From assembly GCF_016775155.1 (NCBI RefSeq), contig NZ_JAEUGD010000014.1, positions 108,915 through 172,914 on the forward strand: DNA of 64,000 bases. Direction: 5' to 3'. The translations under genes were made by a program, and so were the position numbers. This DNA comes from Fulvivirga marina (GTDB lineage Bacteria; Bacteroidota; Bacteroidia; Cytophagales; Cyclobacteriaceae). Positions 35,153-45,131 of this stretch are shown in pieces; position 1 is the stretch's first letter; each line of letters starts with the position of its first letter. Below the pieces are notes generated by a model. The model saw only the letters and a program-made list of their open reading frames with translations. It made no database searches and was not told where the DNA came from.

Positions 35153-35909
35153 GAGACTGAGACTGAAGAAAGGAGTTAAGGTGGTGATGGCGGCCCTTGT
35201 ATTGGTATCTGTAATTGGATTTACAGAAAACAAGCAAAGTGGAGACACCTGTAAGGATATCGTAATCAGGATCGATAACCAGTATGACAACTACTTTATA
35301 AGTGAATCGGACGTACTCTCATTAATGACTGCGGCAGGAGCACATGTAGTGAAAGGTGCCAGCTTTAGAGATTTGAATCTGAAGGAAATAGAAGAAAGAG
35401 TGAAAAGTGACAGGTTCATAAAAAAGGCGGAGATCTATAAGGATCTAAAGGGTAACATGCTGGTCAATATTGATCTCAGGAGACCATTTGCACGAATTGT
35501 ACAAAGTAATGGACCGGATGCCTATATCGCTACGGATGGGGCCATATTGCCGGTATCAGATAAGTTTTCTGCCAGGGTGGTACTCATTACAGGGAAATAT
35601 GCAGGACAGTTGGTGAAAAATGATCTGATGGCTACAGATGAAGGGAAGAAGATATATGGCATGCTGAGGTTTATCAATAATGATAAGTTCTGGAAAGCCC
35701 AGATTGCTCAGATTGATATTGACAAAAAGTTAAATATGACACTGTATCCTCAGGTGACGAAACAGTATGTTGAGTTTGGACAGCCTTATGACTTGGAAGA
35801 GAAGTTTAAAAAACTTACCATCTTCTATAAGCAAATACTACCCAAGAAAGGGTGGAACACTTATGAAAGAGTGAATTTAATGTACGAAGGGCAGATTATT
35901 GCAGAATAG
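35145..35909 (+). CDS. ftsQ: FtsQ-like cell division protein
   Basis: This 254-residue protein has a short basic cytosolic tail, one N-terminal membrane helix (about residues 11-27) and a periplasmic part containing a POTRA-like segment (residues ~40-100) and the beta-rich FtsQ domain. Sequence conservation is weak, as usual for FtsQ, but topology and position between murC and ftsA support the call. It links FtsL/FtsB to the early divisome. Confidence 0.85.
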   Translation: MFKRLRLKKGVKVVMAALVLVSVIGFTENKQSGDTCKDIVIRIDNQYDNYFISESDVLSLMTAAGAHVVKGASFRDLNLKEIEERVKSDRFIKKAEIYKDLKGNMLVNIDLRRPFARIVQSNGPDAYIATDGAILPVSDKFSARVVLITGKYAGQLVKNDLMATDEGKKIYGMLRFINNDKFWKAQIAQIDIDKKLNMTLYPQVTKQYVEFGQPYDLEEKFKKLTIFYKQILPKKGWNTYERVNLMYEGQIIAE

Positions 35910-35985
35910 TCAGTTTGAATGATAGAGGAGACCAGACTGATGATTGAAAAGGAAACAACCACTAACAAAATAAATAGTTACAACC

Positions 35986-37293
35986 ATGGAAAATGACAAA
36001 ATAGTAGTCGGACTTGACATTGGTACCACGAAGATCTGCGCCATCGTGGGACGCAAGAACGAGTTTGGGAAGCTTGAAGTTCTTGGAATGGGCAAAGCGG
36101 AGTCAGATGGTGTTATCCGCGGTATAGTAACCAATATTGATAAAACGGTAAACGCGATTGAAAAGGCGGTTAAAGAAGCGGAAGATCAATCGGGCATCGA
36201 TATCAGAGTAGTCAATGTAGGTATTGCGGGGCAGCACATAAGAAGTTCTATCCATCATGGAAGTATAACAAGAACTTCAAATGATGACGAAATCACCATT
36301 GAAGATATAAACAGGCTGAGCAACGACATGTACAGAATAGTGATCCCACCGGGTAGTGAGATCATTCATGTTATGCCTCAAGATTATACGGTAGACTATG
36401 AGGATGGTATTAAAGATCCAGTGGGGATGTCAGGAGTAAAACTTGAGGCAGATTTTCATGTAATTACAGCCCAAACTAATGCTATTAATAATATTAATAA
36501 ATGTGTTAGGAGAGCAGGTTTGGAAATCGAAAACTTGATCCTTGAGCCATTGGCTTCGAGCCTGGCAGTATTGAGCGATGAGGAAAAAGAAGCAGGTATA
36601 TGCCTGATCGATATTGGTGGCGGTACCACTGATATTGCTATTTTCCATGACAATATAATTAGGCATACGGCAGTTATCCCTTTTGGAGGTAACATCATTA
36701 CTTCCGATATCAAACAGGGGTGTATGGTTATGCAGCATCAGGCTGAGTTGCTGAAAACAAAATTCGGTAAAGCAATTGCTGAAGAAGCCAGTCCCAATGA
36801 AATTGTTTCGATACCTGGTATCAGGAACAGAGCTCCAAAGGAAATATCAATCAAGAACCTGGCCCATATTATTGAGGCAAGGATGGAAGAGATCGTTGAG
36901 TTAGCTCATACTGAAATTATTACTTCGGGTTTTGAAAACAGACTTGCCGGTGGTATTGTCATCACTGGGGGTGGCGGTCAGTTGAGTGGACTTAAACAAC
37001 TGGTGGAATACATGACGGGAATGGATGCCCGGATTGGTTACCCTAATGAGCATCTGGGAAGAAGCAAAATGGATGCGGTTAAGAGCCCTATGTATGCTAC
37101 CTCTGTGGGTCTTGTACTTTCAGGTTTCAGAGCGATTGACGAAAGAGAGAACAGGTACAAGGAAGTTAGAGCGGCTAATAACAGGCCGGGAGTAAAGAAA
37201 AAAGAAACTGGAGGTGGCGACTTCTTCAGTAAGATTCTTAACAAAACAAGGGGATTGTTAATTGATGATCTGGACGGAAAAAACGAGTATTAA
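35986..37293 (+). CDS. ftsA: Cell division protein FtsA
   Basis: This 435-residue actin-like ATPase tethers FtsZ to the membrane. The phosphate-binding motif VVGLDIGTTKICAIVG opens the protein, the SHS2 (1C) domain follows, and LIDIGGGTTDIAIF and GIVITGGGGQLSGLKQL form the nucleotide pocket. The C-terminal amphipathic stretch (GDFFSKILNKTRGLLIDDL) is the expected membrane-targeting helix. It is 43 bases upstream of ftsZ. Confidence 0.97.
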   Translation: MENDKIVVGLDIGTTKICAIVGRKNEFGKLEVLGMGKAESDGVIRGIVTNIDKTVNAIEKAVKEAEDQSGIDIRVVNVGIAGQHIRSSIHHGSITRTSNDDEITIEDINRLSNDMYRIVIPPGSEIIHVMPQDYTVDYEDGIKDPVGMSGVKLEADFHVITAQTNAINNINKCVRRAGLEIENLILEPLASSLAVLSDEEKEAGICLIDIGGGTTDIAIFHDNIIRHTAVIPFGGNIITSDIKQGCMVMQHQAELLKTKFGKAIAEEASPNEIVSIPGIRNRAPKEISIKNLAHIIEARMEEIVELAHTEIITSGFENRLAGGIVITGGGGQLSGLKQLVEYMTGMDARIGYPNEHLGRSKMDAVKSPMYATSVGLVLSGFRAIDERENRYKEVRAANNRPGVKKKETGGGDFFSKILNKTRGLLIDDLDGKNEY

Positions 37294-37336
37294 CAACCCT
37301 GAATTAATTATTGCAACCACTAAATTTTAAATAGCT

Positions 37337-38932
37337 ATGTCTGAAAATGCATACAAATTCGATATTCCAAAGCACCACAAGTCGATTATTAAGGTGATCG
37401 GTGTAGGTGGTGGAGGAAGCAACGCTGTTAATCACATGTTTAATCAAGGCATCAAAGATGTGGAGTTTGTTGTTTGTAACACTGACTCGCAGGCTTTAAA
37501 AACCAGTGCTGTGCCAGGTAAGATACAGATAGGGGTTAACCTTACCGAGGGACTGGGTGCCGGAGCTAATCCCGAGGTTGGTAAAAATGCAGCTTTGGAA
37601 AGCAAAGAAGAAATTAGAGACCTGTTGGGTAATGATACCAAGATGGTGTTCATTACAGCAGGTATGGGCGGCGGAACAGGTACAGGTGCAGCTCCTGTAA
37701 TCGCTCGTATAGCAAAGGAAATGGACATACTAACCGTTGGTATTGTTACGGCTCCTTTTGGCTTTGAAGGAAGGAAAAAAGCCACTCAGGCCGAGATAGG
37801 TATAAACTCTCTTAAAGAAAATTGTGATACCGTACTGGTTATACTTAACGATAAGCTACGAGAGATCCATGGTAACCTTTCAATAGGTAATGCCTTTGCC
37901 CAGGCTGACAACGTATTGACAACTGCTGCTAAGGGTATAGCGGAAATTATAACCGTAGCTGGGTATGTTAATGTTGATTTTCAGGATGTTAGAACGGTAA
38001 TGCATAATGCCGGAGCAGCTGTAATGGGGTCGGCAGAAACTAAAGGAGAAAACAGAGCTAGAAAAGCTGCTGAAGAGGCATTGGCTTCACCTTTATTGGA
38101 TAACAGAGATATACTTGGAGCTCAAAAAATATTGCTATCCATTATTTCAGGAGATCAGGCTGAATTGCAAATGGATGAACTTACCGAAATTACTGAGTAC
38201 ATCCAAGAGCAGGCCGGTGATGATGCTGAGGTGATCTTTGGTCACGGTGTTGATCCTGACCTGGGAGATAGCATCAGAGTAACTGTAATTGCTACAGGGT
38301 TTGATCATGATGAAGCTTATCTACCAGAAGAAAGAAGAAGAGAGAAGAGACAGGAAAGAGAGCATGAGCATGGACAGGAGCAAGAAGAGAGAAAGGTTTA
38401 TGATCTTGAGGCTAACAAGCAGATCAACATGTTTGCTAATGATAATTCTGTTAATAATACCCCGGGTGAGATTACAAAAAGGGAAATTGATCAACCTTCT
38501 TCTAGTAACGGTAATAGCGGAAATGTAGCCAACAGCTCTCAGGAAAGAGGATATTCATTCACTAGTCCGGTAAATGCTACTGATGATGGTGACGACGGAC
38601 TTTTTTCAGAATTGGAAGAAGAGTTTGAGATAGTCGATGAAAATGATACAGATCAGCACATCAATGATGATGGTATGATGGATATCAGAAGTACTAAAGA
38701 CAGGTTGAGAGAAAAGGCAGAGGAAAGGGTTCATAAGCTGAAAGGTTTGAATAAGTCTGAAATGAACGCCAACGAGTTTAAGGAGAAGCTTGACGTGCCC
38801 GCTTACCTGAGAAGAGATGTACGTTTACAAAACGTACCTCATTCGTCAGAAGCTCATGTGTCTAAGTATAACTTAAATGACGATAACCAAATTTTAGGTA
38901 ACAATAGATTTCTGCATGATAATGTAGATTAA
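37337..38932 (+). CDS. ftsZ: Cell division protein FtsZ
   Basis: This 531-residue tubulin-like GTPase forms the Z-ring. The GTP-binding motif GGGTGTG is at residues 111-117, with N-terminal GVGGGGSNAVN. The T7 loop NVDFQDVRTVM supplies the catalytic Asp. The polymerising core ends near residue 325, after which a long acidic, Glu/Arg- and Asn/Ser-rich linker of about 160 residues leads to the conserved C-terminal peptide DVPAYLRR that binds FtsA. The total length, well above the ~390 of enteric FtsZ, is due to this linker. It ends the dcw cluster. Confidence 0.97.
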   Translation: MSENAYKFDIPKHHKSIIKVIGVGGGGSNAVNHMFNQGIKDVEFVVCNTDSQALKTSAVPGKIQIGVNLTEGLGAGANPEVGKNAALESKEEIRDLLGNDTKMVFITAGMGGGTGTGAAPVIARIAKEMDILTVGIVTAPFGFEGRKKATQAEIGINSLKENCDTVLVILNDKLREIHGNLSIGNAFAQADNVLTTAAKGIAEIITVAGYVNVDFQDVRTVMHNAGAAVMGSAETKGENRARKAAEEALASPLLDNRDILGAQKILLSIISGDQAELQMDELTEITEYIQEQAGDDAEVIFGHGVDPDLGDSIRVTVIATGFDHDEAYLPEERRREKRQEREHEHGQEQEERKVYDLEANKQINMFANDNSVNNTPGEITKREIDQPSSSNGNSGNVANSSQERGYSFTSPVNATDDGDDGLFSELEEEFEIVDENDTDQHINDDGMMDIRSTKDRLREKAEERVHKLKGLNKSEMNANEFKEKLDVPAYLRRDVRLQNVPHSSEAHVSKYNLNDDNQILGNNRFLHDNVD

Positions 38933-39038
38933 GACTACTGATTGGCATTAGCAGCATAGAACCGGCTTACTCCAATTGTAGTGGTTGTTGGTTGTAAATT
39001 TTTCGGCCGGTGCTGTGATGCCATTTTTTTAACGTGAG

Positions 39039-39067
39039 ACCTCCCGGGTGCGCCCGGGAGGTTTTTG
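39039..39067 (+). terminator. Strong terminator of the dcw cluster
   Basis: ACCTCCCGGG (39039-39048) pairs perfectly with CCCGGGAGGT (39053-39062) across a 4-base loop, followed by T residues. The stem is very GC-rich for this genome. Confidence 0.93.
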
Positions 39068-39089
39068 CTTTTGAACCCTTAAAAACATA

Positions 39090-39129
39090 GAATATAAAAA
39101 TAAAGGTCTGCTTTATATGCAGACCTTTA
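39090..39129 (-). terminator. Terminator of the TonB-dependent receptor gene
   Basis: TAAAGGTCTGC (39101-39111) pairs with GCAGACCTTTA (39119-39129); on the minus strand the stem is followed by a T-rich run. It lies downstream of the receptor stop, back to back with the dcw terminator. Confidence 0.8.
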
Positions 39130-39207
39130 TGTAGTATTGGTAGTATTATTTAAAGAGAAATGTTATCCAAAAACTTATTTCTTGACAGGTCTTTTCAGAG
39201 CGCCAGT

Positions 39208-41283
39208 TTAGTTATTTTTGAAAGTGTACTGTAATGACGCCGTAATCCATCGACCTTCCTGAGGGTAAGCAAAACGGGTACTTCCTCCTTGGTAATATTC
39301 AGTGTCAGCGATATTTTTTACCCTAAGGTCTACCATCAGATCATTAAACTTCGCATTCAATCCGGCATTTACAATAAATGCAGCATCTACATAATTGTCC
39401 GGCACACTGGAATCTGTCCCCAATGCAGTTATCGGTGAATATTGTGAAGATACATATCGTAACCCAAGGTTGAAGAACACCTTGTTTGAAAAATGATAGG
39501 TTCCAATCACATTGGCTGTTAAAGAAGGTACATTGGCTATCTCTGCATCATCAACCTCATAATCAGTAGCATCAATAGCATGTTGGTAAGTAGCATTAGC
39601 CAGTATGTCGAGGTTACCTATCTTGGTTCTTACTTGCTCCTCAATACCCCAGCTGGTCATTGATCCTGCATTTCTGTATTTAGGGTCGGCGGCACCAGCC
39701 TCCGGATCGCGATAAATGAAATCAGTTAACGATTGGTAAAATATGTTGGTACTATTATAAACAGTAGAAGAGAAGAGCCTTGAATCCAGCGTTAGTTGCA
39801 AGGTTTGTAGGTTTTCTGGTAGTAAGTCACGTGAACCTGAGTACGATGCCAGACTGTTATAGCGATACCAGTATGGGGCATCAACAAAAGATTTTGAATA
39901 CGATAACCTGACATTATGAGAAGAACTGGCCTCATAAATTAATGCCACTCTGGGGCTAAGAGCATCTACATTTTTACCTTCATGGCGATTTTTGTTGTCG
40001 TATCGGAAACCTGCATTAACCAATAGATTGTTCGCGAGGTTGTGTTTCCATTGTGTGAAGCCTGAGTATATAATTTCTTCGCCTTCTTCCATTAAAGGAA
40101 CAGCAGTGTCTAGAAATGTATCTAAAATACCAGTACCATTGGCAGATGTAGCAAGGAAGCTGTCATAAACGTTCATCCAATCAACCTGAGTACCAACAAG
40201 CACATTTCCTTTGGGATAGTGAAATGTAAACTGAGCTATACCACCTAAATCGCGGTCCCACCATGCCACTACAGAATTAACACGTGCTATCGGTGCAGCT
40301 ATCAGGTGGCCCATTACCTTAGTATTATCTCCATATAGATCTACATCAAGATCAATTGACTTTGATAAGGAACTTGTGTAGCCAACTTTTACACGTCTCA
40401 TTTCCTGTCCTAAACCTGGCTCTTCACCAAAGATGTCGTCAAAATCATTTTTATTGTATAGCTCACCAGTACCACCCCCATCGCTGAACGGCTGCTGTAT
40501 TTTGCCCTTATTGGTATTAAAGAAAAAGTCAAATTTACCCATGGTAGCCTGGATACCAATATCATAATTTCCTTGTACAGCACCTAGGTAAGCCACTCCA
40601 TCTTCAGTAGTATTTGAACTGTAATCGTCAGCAGCGTCAATATCTCTTTTTTCACCATCGGCACTATAATGATATCCCCAGGCAAGAATATCTTTGTTGA
40701 TTCCAAGTCCGGTTCCCGCAACACCGGAAATATATTGTTGGCCGTAGCTTCCTCCGCCAACTTTTACCTGAGTACCATCCAGTTCAGACCCTTTGAGGGT
40801 AATGATATTCACTACAGCGGTAAGGGAAACATTGCCATAAATAGAGGAACCTGGCCCTCTTACAACCTCTATTTGCTTAATCTTATCAAGGCTAATACTA
40901 TAATCAGGGTTGGACATGGAGTATGCCCGGGAGTTTAGTCTATGGCCATTAACCATAAAAAGTATTTTTTGTTGGGCTGATGCGTATATTCCTCGCATGC
41001 TTACATTCATTTCATTGTGGTCCTCAACAGCCGTAAACCCAGGTACATAAGTAGTCAGAACTTCTTTGATATTCCGTGCACCTATGGCATCAATCATTTC
41101 ACGCGTCACAACCGTCATTGGGACAGGTGTTTTGAGCATGGATTCTGATTGCAAAGAGGCCGTAGTAACTTCAATATTCATCAATTCCTCAAGAGTCATA
41201 GAGAAATATGCACTATCAGGTTCTTGCGCGGCTACACACCAGGAAACCATCATGGCAAGAGTGAATAAGTAGATTTTCTTCAT
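39208..41283 (-). CDS. TonB-dependent outer-membrane receptor
   Basis: This 691-residue protein has a signal peptide (residues 1-19), then a LEELMNIEVTTAS segment near the N-terminus that resembles the TonB-interacting region of this subfamily. The plug domain contains TPVPMTVVTREMIDAIGA, and MRGIYASAQQKILFMVNGHRLN and IEVVRGPGSSIYGNVSLTAVVNIIT are plug signatures. A beta-barrel follows, ending in the aromatic ITASLQYTFKNN. There is no SusD partner and no N-terminal carboxypeptidase-like domain, so a siderophore- or vitamin-type ligand is more likely than a glycan. The ligand is unknown. Confidence 0.93.
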   Translation of the reverse strand: MKKIYLFTLAMMVSWCVAAQEPDSAYFSMTLEELMNIEVTTASLQSESMLKTPVPMTVVTREMIDAIGARNIKEVLTTYVPGFTAVEDHNEMNVSMRGIYASAQQKILFMVNGHRLNSRAYSMSNPDYSISLDKIKQIEVVRGPGSSIYGNVSLTAVVNIITLKGSELDGTQVKVGGGSYGQQYISGVAGTGLGINKDILAWGYHYSADGEKRDIDAADDYSSNTTEDGVAYLGAVQGNYDIGIQATMGKFDFFFNTNKGKIQQPFSDGGGTGELYNKNDFDDIFGEEPGLGQEMRRVKVGYTSSLSKSIDLDVDLYGDNTKVMGHLIAAPIARVNSVVAWWDRDLGGIAQFTFHYPKGNVLVGTQVDWMNVYDSFLATSANGTGILDTFLDTAVPLMEEGEEIIYSGFTQWKHNLANNLLVNAGFRYDNKNRHEGKNVDALSPRVALIYEASSSHNVRLSYSKSFVDAPYWYRYNSLASYSGSRDLLPENLQTLQLTLDSRLFSSTVYNSTNIFYQSLTDFIYRDPEAGAADPKYRNAGSMTSWGIEEQVRTKIGNLDILANATYQHAIDATDYEVDDAEIANVPSLTANVIGTYHFSNKVFFNLGLRYVSSQYSPITALGTDSSVPDNYVDAAFIVNAGLNAKFNDLMVDLRVKNIADTEYYQGGSTRFAYPQEGRWITASLQYTFKNN

Positions 41284-41550
41284 TGTTATGGGGTGTTTTT
41301 TTTAGAGGAAAGGAGCATCTTATTAAAAAAATACTCCTATAAGTTTAAAAGTTTTTAAACTGAAACTTAGGATATTAGTAGCTTAGAAACAAGTTTAATA
41401 ATTGAAAAGTTTAGTGATTGAATTTTGTTAGCGATTATTTGCTGGACTGCTGGCCTGAAAGGTTTTAAGCGAGAAAAGTAGCTGTCAAACCAGCACTCGA
41501 GCATACCTGAGAATCTGAAATTTGTTGTCTAAAGTAATAGTTAGAGAATG

Positions 41551-41580
41551 AAAAAAGCGCCCTTTAAAAAAGGAGCGCTT
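41551..41580 (-). terminator. Terminator of the DUF4197 gene
   Basis: AAGCGC-CCTTT (41555-41565) pairs with AAAGG-A-GCGCTT (to 41580, one bulge). On the minus strand it is followed by a T-run of six. Confidence 0.75.
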
Positions 41581-41605
41581 GTAAATAACTGACGTGTGGC
41601 TTTTA

Positions 41606-42406
41606 CTATCCCTGGGCTTCAGGGCTTCCGAAAACTTTTTCAATAATGTTACTTCCCCAGGCATAAGGATCTTGCCTTATTTTTGTCTCTTCGTTACCTA
41701 TCAGGTAAAACAGGCCGTCAATAGCTTTTTCAGTTGCATAGCCATCGATGCTTTCAGGGAGGGATGCATTGATGAAATCACTAACTTTAACAGTGGTCAG
41801 ACCGGCATTGTACTCATAATTTAGAAATCCTACGATGCTTGTATATATCGCATTAGCTTCTGTTTGGTCCAGAGCACTTTTTACATCCGGCTGAAAGGCT
41901 GTGAATAACGCTTGGTTAGTTTTAGTATAAAAATAATGTGTAGCTGAGGTGTCAGCACCCTGAAGTATACCTAGGGCATCATTGAAACTCATACTTACAA
42001 TAGCATCGCCAAAAATAGGTAACGCTTTGTCTGCAGCTTTTTCTGCCCCACGGTTCATGGCAACAATAAGTTCTTCAAATGGATCGCTGTTTATATTTGG
42101 ATTTACAGCTACATAAGTATTCAGTATTGATTGGTAAGAGACACTGGTAATACCCAAGTTTATCGATCCGGTTTTTATAGTATTTTGAAGCGATTTAACT
42201 TCTGGAGGAAGTAAAATTTTGATGATTTCGTTTTTTAAATAACCATCAACTGAAGATGCATTCGTTACGGAGTTGTCAAGCCCTACATTCAGAGCCTCTT
42301 TTAAGCCTGCTACAATTTCACCGTTGGTAAGCCCATTTTCGAGGTCTTCACATGAAAAGAAAAAGAAGAAGGATGAAAAAATAAAGATTTTGAAAAGATG
42401 TTTCAT
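41606..42406 (-). CDS. DUF4197 domain lipoprotein
   Basis: The preferred start is ATG at 42406, giving a hydrophobic, Phe-rich signal peptide ending in a lipobox FFSC, so the mature protein is lipid-anchored. The ~266-residue product matches the DUF4197 family: GLKEALNVGLDNSV near the N-terminus, KILLPPEV, and the central MNRGAEKAADKALPIFGDAI. Function is unknown. A longer frame adds 8 residues and spoils the signal peptide. A TAAATTTG element on the minus strand at 42415-42422 may be its -7 box. Confidence 0.85.
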   Translation of the reverse strand: MKHLFKIFIFSSFFFFFSCEDLENGLTNGEIVAGLKEALNVGLDNSVTNASSVDGYLKNEIIKILLPPEVKSLQNTIKTGSINLGITSVSYQSILNTYVAVNPNINSDPFEELIVAMNRGAEKAADKALPIFGDAIVSMSFNDALGILQGADTSATHYFYTKTNQALFTAFQPDVKSALDQTEANAIYTSIVGFLNYEYNAGLTTVKVSDFINASLPESIDGYATEKAIDGLFYLIGNEETKIRQDPYAWGSNIIEKVFGSPEAQG

Positions 42407-43138
42407 ATGGATAACAAATTTAAATGACACTGTGTTAAGTTAGTTTTAATTGAGCTGAACAAAAACCATACCCGTCATTAATAGCACTTGTTTAAAGTTA
42501 GGAATAGATGCTCGCCTTAAGTACCTCTTTATGCAGTTTGGTCACGGTGAAGTAACCTGTGTTTTTTCTGATTTATTCTTCTGAGGCCTTTTTTTTGGGT
42601 ATAATGCATTATGTAGCGCTGAATTACTCAAAATGTTCAAAAGCATCCATGATGTCTAGGTAAATACCGTCAAGGTTGGTCGAGAGTTTTATCTAAATAA
42701 GAAGTTTCTTTGCTATAAATAATAGCCATGCCATTCCGTATACCAATACCTTGCTTTAAAATTACACGACCAGTCCAGGTTTTCCGTTCACTAAATAACA
42801 AGATCAGGTAGCGTATATGCAATAAAGTTTAATCTAGGATGTATTTGGAGGAAGTCTCTGGTTATTAGTTTTTTTGTGTTGTTGTGTCTTTTTTGATTAT
42901 CGATAAGTTAATAATATCATTGATTTTTGTGCTAGATAAATTTAGATTCTTATGTAAAAATTGATATTTTTATTATAGGGGAGGTCGGTGCGACCTACGA
43001 AAGTTTTGACCTCTGATGGGATAACTCCTGGGATTTTTCTTTGTTAAATTAATAAGCCTTTGTTTTAAAAATTGTGTTGGTAAAAGTTACCTACCTAACG
43101 GTATAGTGAATTTCTGGATAGGCTAATGTCATCTAAAA
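42407..43138. other. Large intergenic region upstream of the membrane histidine kinase
   Basis: About 730 bases between divergent genes. No open frame with a plausible start, no tRNA and no strong repeat was found on either strand. Beyond the DUF4197 -7 candidate, nothing specific can be said. Confidence 0.5.
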
Positions 43139-45118
43139 ATGAAATCAATAACCTCTTATAAAAATAGGTTTTCCTATTCATCTGGCGAATCGTTCCTTCA
43201 TGAGGTGTTGAAGAAGACAGCTTTTTACATTTCTGTAGTCGTTTTGGTGCTAGGTATACTGGTGTTGTTGGGCTGGCAGTTTGATATTGCGCTTATTAAG
43301 CGCCCTATTCCAGGGTTGGCAGCTATGAACCCACTTACGGCGATTAATTTTATACTACTTGAAGCTTCTTTTTTGTGTATAGTTTCAAAGTTTGTAAAGC
43401 AAGGCTATTGGCTTGCACTTGCTGTAGTTGTTATTTCGTTCTTCTTCCTTGTGGGATTGATGCTAGACTTTTCTTTTCAGGCAGACTTGATCTTATTTTC
43501 AGGTAAGATCAAAGCTGATGCCTCACACAGCTTATCCAGCAGAATGGCACCTAATACGGCCATGAATTTTGTTTTGGGTGGGGTAGTTATACTTCTCATG
43601 AAAAGGAGGAAAAGGGCGGTTTATATTTGTCAAACTTTATCATTGCTTATTGTGCTCATTGCCTTATTCTCCATTTTTGGGTACATATACAGGGTAGGTG
43701 AATTTTATGGTGTTCTTGTCTATATTCCGATGTCGATCCATACCGCCATATGCTTTTTTATGTTTGGCGTAGAAATATTGTTTTTCCATAGCGACCGAGG
43801 AGTTATGAAGGAGCTTACCAGCCCTTATGCCGGGGGAATGGTTAGCAGGATATTGATCCCGTTGGCGATAATTATTCCAGGTTTTTTAGGCTTTATACGA
43901 CTTTACCTCAATTGGAAATACTCATTTTCAGTTGAGCTTGGTACGGCAATATTGGTTGTAGCCCTTATCGTTATCCTGGTTCTGCTTATTTGGTTTGAGG
44001 CTTTATCTTTAAATGAGAAAGATAGCAAAAGAAGACAGGCAGAAGATGAAGTAAGATTAGCAAACATGCTGTTAGAATCCACTATTGAAAGCCACAAAGA
44101 TGTACTTATATTTTCTGTTGATAAAAACCTTAGGTATTTAACATTTAATAGTGCTTTTAAGGATGCCACTTATAAGGCATATGGCACAACCATTAGAAAG
44201 GGAGAGCGCATGATAGACTCTATTACTATTCAGGAGGAAAAGGAAAGAGCTTCACGAAATTGTAAAAAAGCAATGAAGGGTGAAGGGCTTACTTCAATTG
44301 AAGTTTATGGAGAGTTTGAGCGCAACTATTTTGAAACACGATACTACCCAATTTTGAATGATAAGAATGACATAGTGGGTGTTACGGTATTGGCTTCTAA
44401 TATTACTGAGCGAAAAAAAAATGATGATGAAATTCAAACACTTAATAAAGAGTTGGAATCTTTCTCCTATTCTGTAGCTCATGATCTACGGGCACCCTTA
44501 AGGATAATAGACGGGTACTCTAACATCTTGATAGAGGACTGCTTTGATGATTTGAGTAACGAGGGACAACGGTTATTATATATTATATCAAGCAATGCCA
44601 AAAAAATGGGGCAATTGATTGACGACCTGCTTAATTTCTCTAAATTGGGTAGACTTCCTGTAACTAAGTCTGTGATTAATACAGCCAAATTGATTAGATC
44701 TGTACTGGATGAGCAGCTAGGGGGAGTGAACAGGAGTAATATTGAGATAAACCTGGGGACGTTGGAGGATTTATATTGTGATGATATACTTATGCGGCAT
44801 GTATTTACAAACCTTATTTCAAATGCTCTAAAATATACAGGAAAAAAAGAATTGGCTGTTATAGAAATTGGCTCGAGTAGGACAGATAAGTCTGTTATCT
44901 ATTGGGTTAAGGATAACGGAGCAGGGTTTGATATTCAATATGCTGATAAACTCTTTGGTGTATTTCAACGCCTTCATAAGGAGAGTGACTTTGAAGGTAC
45001 CGGTGTAGGGCTGGCTATTGTTCACAGAATTATTTCAAAGCACGATGGTAAAATCTGGGCAGAAGCCGAGATTGATAAAGGAGCAACTTTTTATTTTAGT
45101 TTACCTCTGATGAAATAA
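43139..45118 (+). CDS. Membrane-bound PAS sensor histidine kinase
   Basis: This 659-residue protein has an N-terminal membrane domain of about eight helices (residues 28-285), in which the pattern M-x-x-x-T-A-x-x-F recurs three times (MNPLTAINF 63-71, MAPNTAMNF 136-144, MSIHTAICF 198-206). A short coiled linker precedes a PAS domain (about 305-425). The HisKA box YSVAHDLRAPL places the phosphorylated His at 448, and the ATPase domain ends in GTGVGLAIV. The kinase core resembles phytochrome-type kinases. It is 13 bases upstream of an Rcp1-like response regulator, a likely cognate pair. Confidence 0.93.
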   Translation: MKSITSYKNRFSYSSGESFLHEVLKKTAFYISVVVLVLGILVLLGWQFDIALIKRPIPGLAAMNPLTAINFILLEASFLCIVSKFVKQGYWLALAVVVISFFFLVGLMLDFSFQADLILFSGKIKADASHSLSSRMAPNTAMNFVLGGVVILLMKRRKRAVYICQTLSLLIVLIALFSIFGYIYRVGEFYGVLVYIPMSIHTAICFFMFGVEILFFHSDRGVMKELTSPYAGGMVSRILIPLAIIIPGFLGFIRLYLNWKYSFSVELGTAILVVALIVILVLLIWFEALSLNEKDSKRRQAEDEVRLANMLLESTIESHKDVLIFSVDKNLRYLTFNSAFKDATYKAYGTTIRKGERMIDSITIQEEKERASRNCKKAMKGEGLTSIEVYGEFERNYFETRYYPILNDKNDIVGVTVLASNITERKKNDDEIQTLNKELESFSYSVAHDLRAPLRIIDGYSNILIEDCFDDLSNEGQRLLYIISSNAKKMGQLIDDLLNFSKLGRLPVTKSVINTAKLIRSVLDEQLGGVNRSNIEINLGTLEDLYCDDILMRHVFTNLISNALKYTGKKELAVIEIGSSRTDKSVIYWVKDNGAGFDIQYADKLFGVFQRLHKESDFEGTGVGLAIVHRIISKHDGKIWAEAEIDKGATFYFSLPLMK

Positions 45119-45131
45119 ATGAATAAATAAT

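Noticed and set aside
36430..36738. Minus-strand open frame inside ftsA
   Set aside because: It is a shadow of the ftsA coding sequence, with no start context or recognisable domain.
42407..43138. Decayed gene or transposon remnant in the large intergenic region
   Set aside because: No inverted terminal repeats, target duplications or recognisable protein fragments on either strand.
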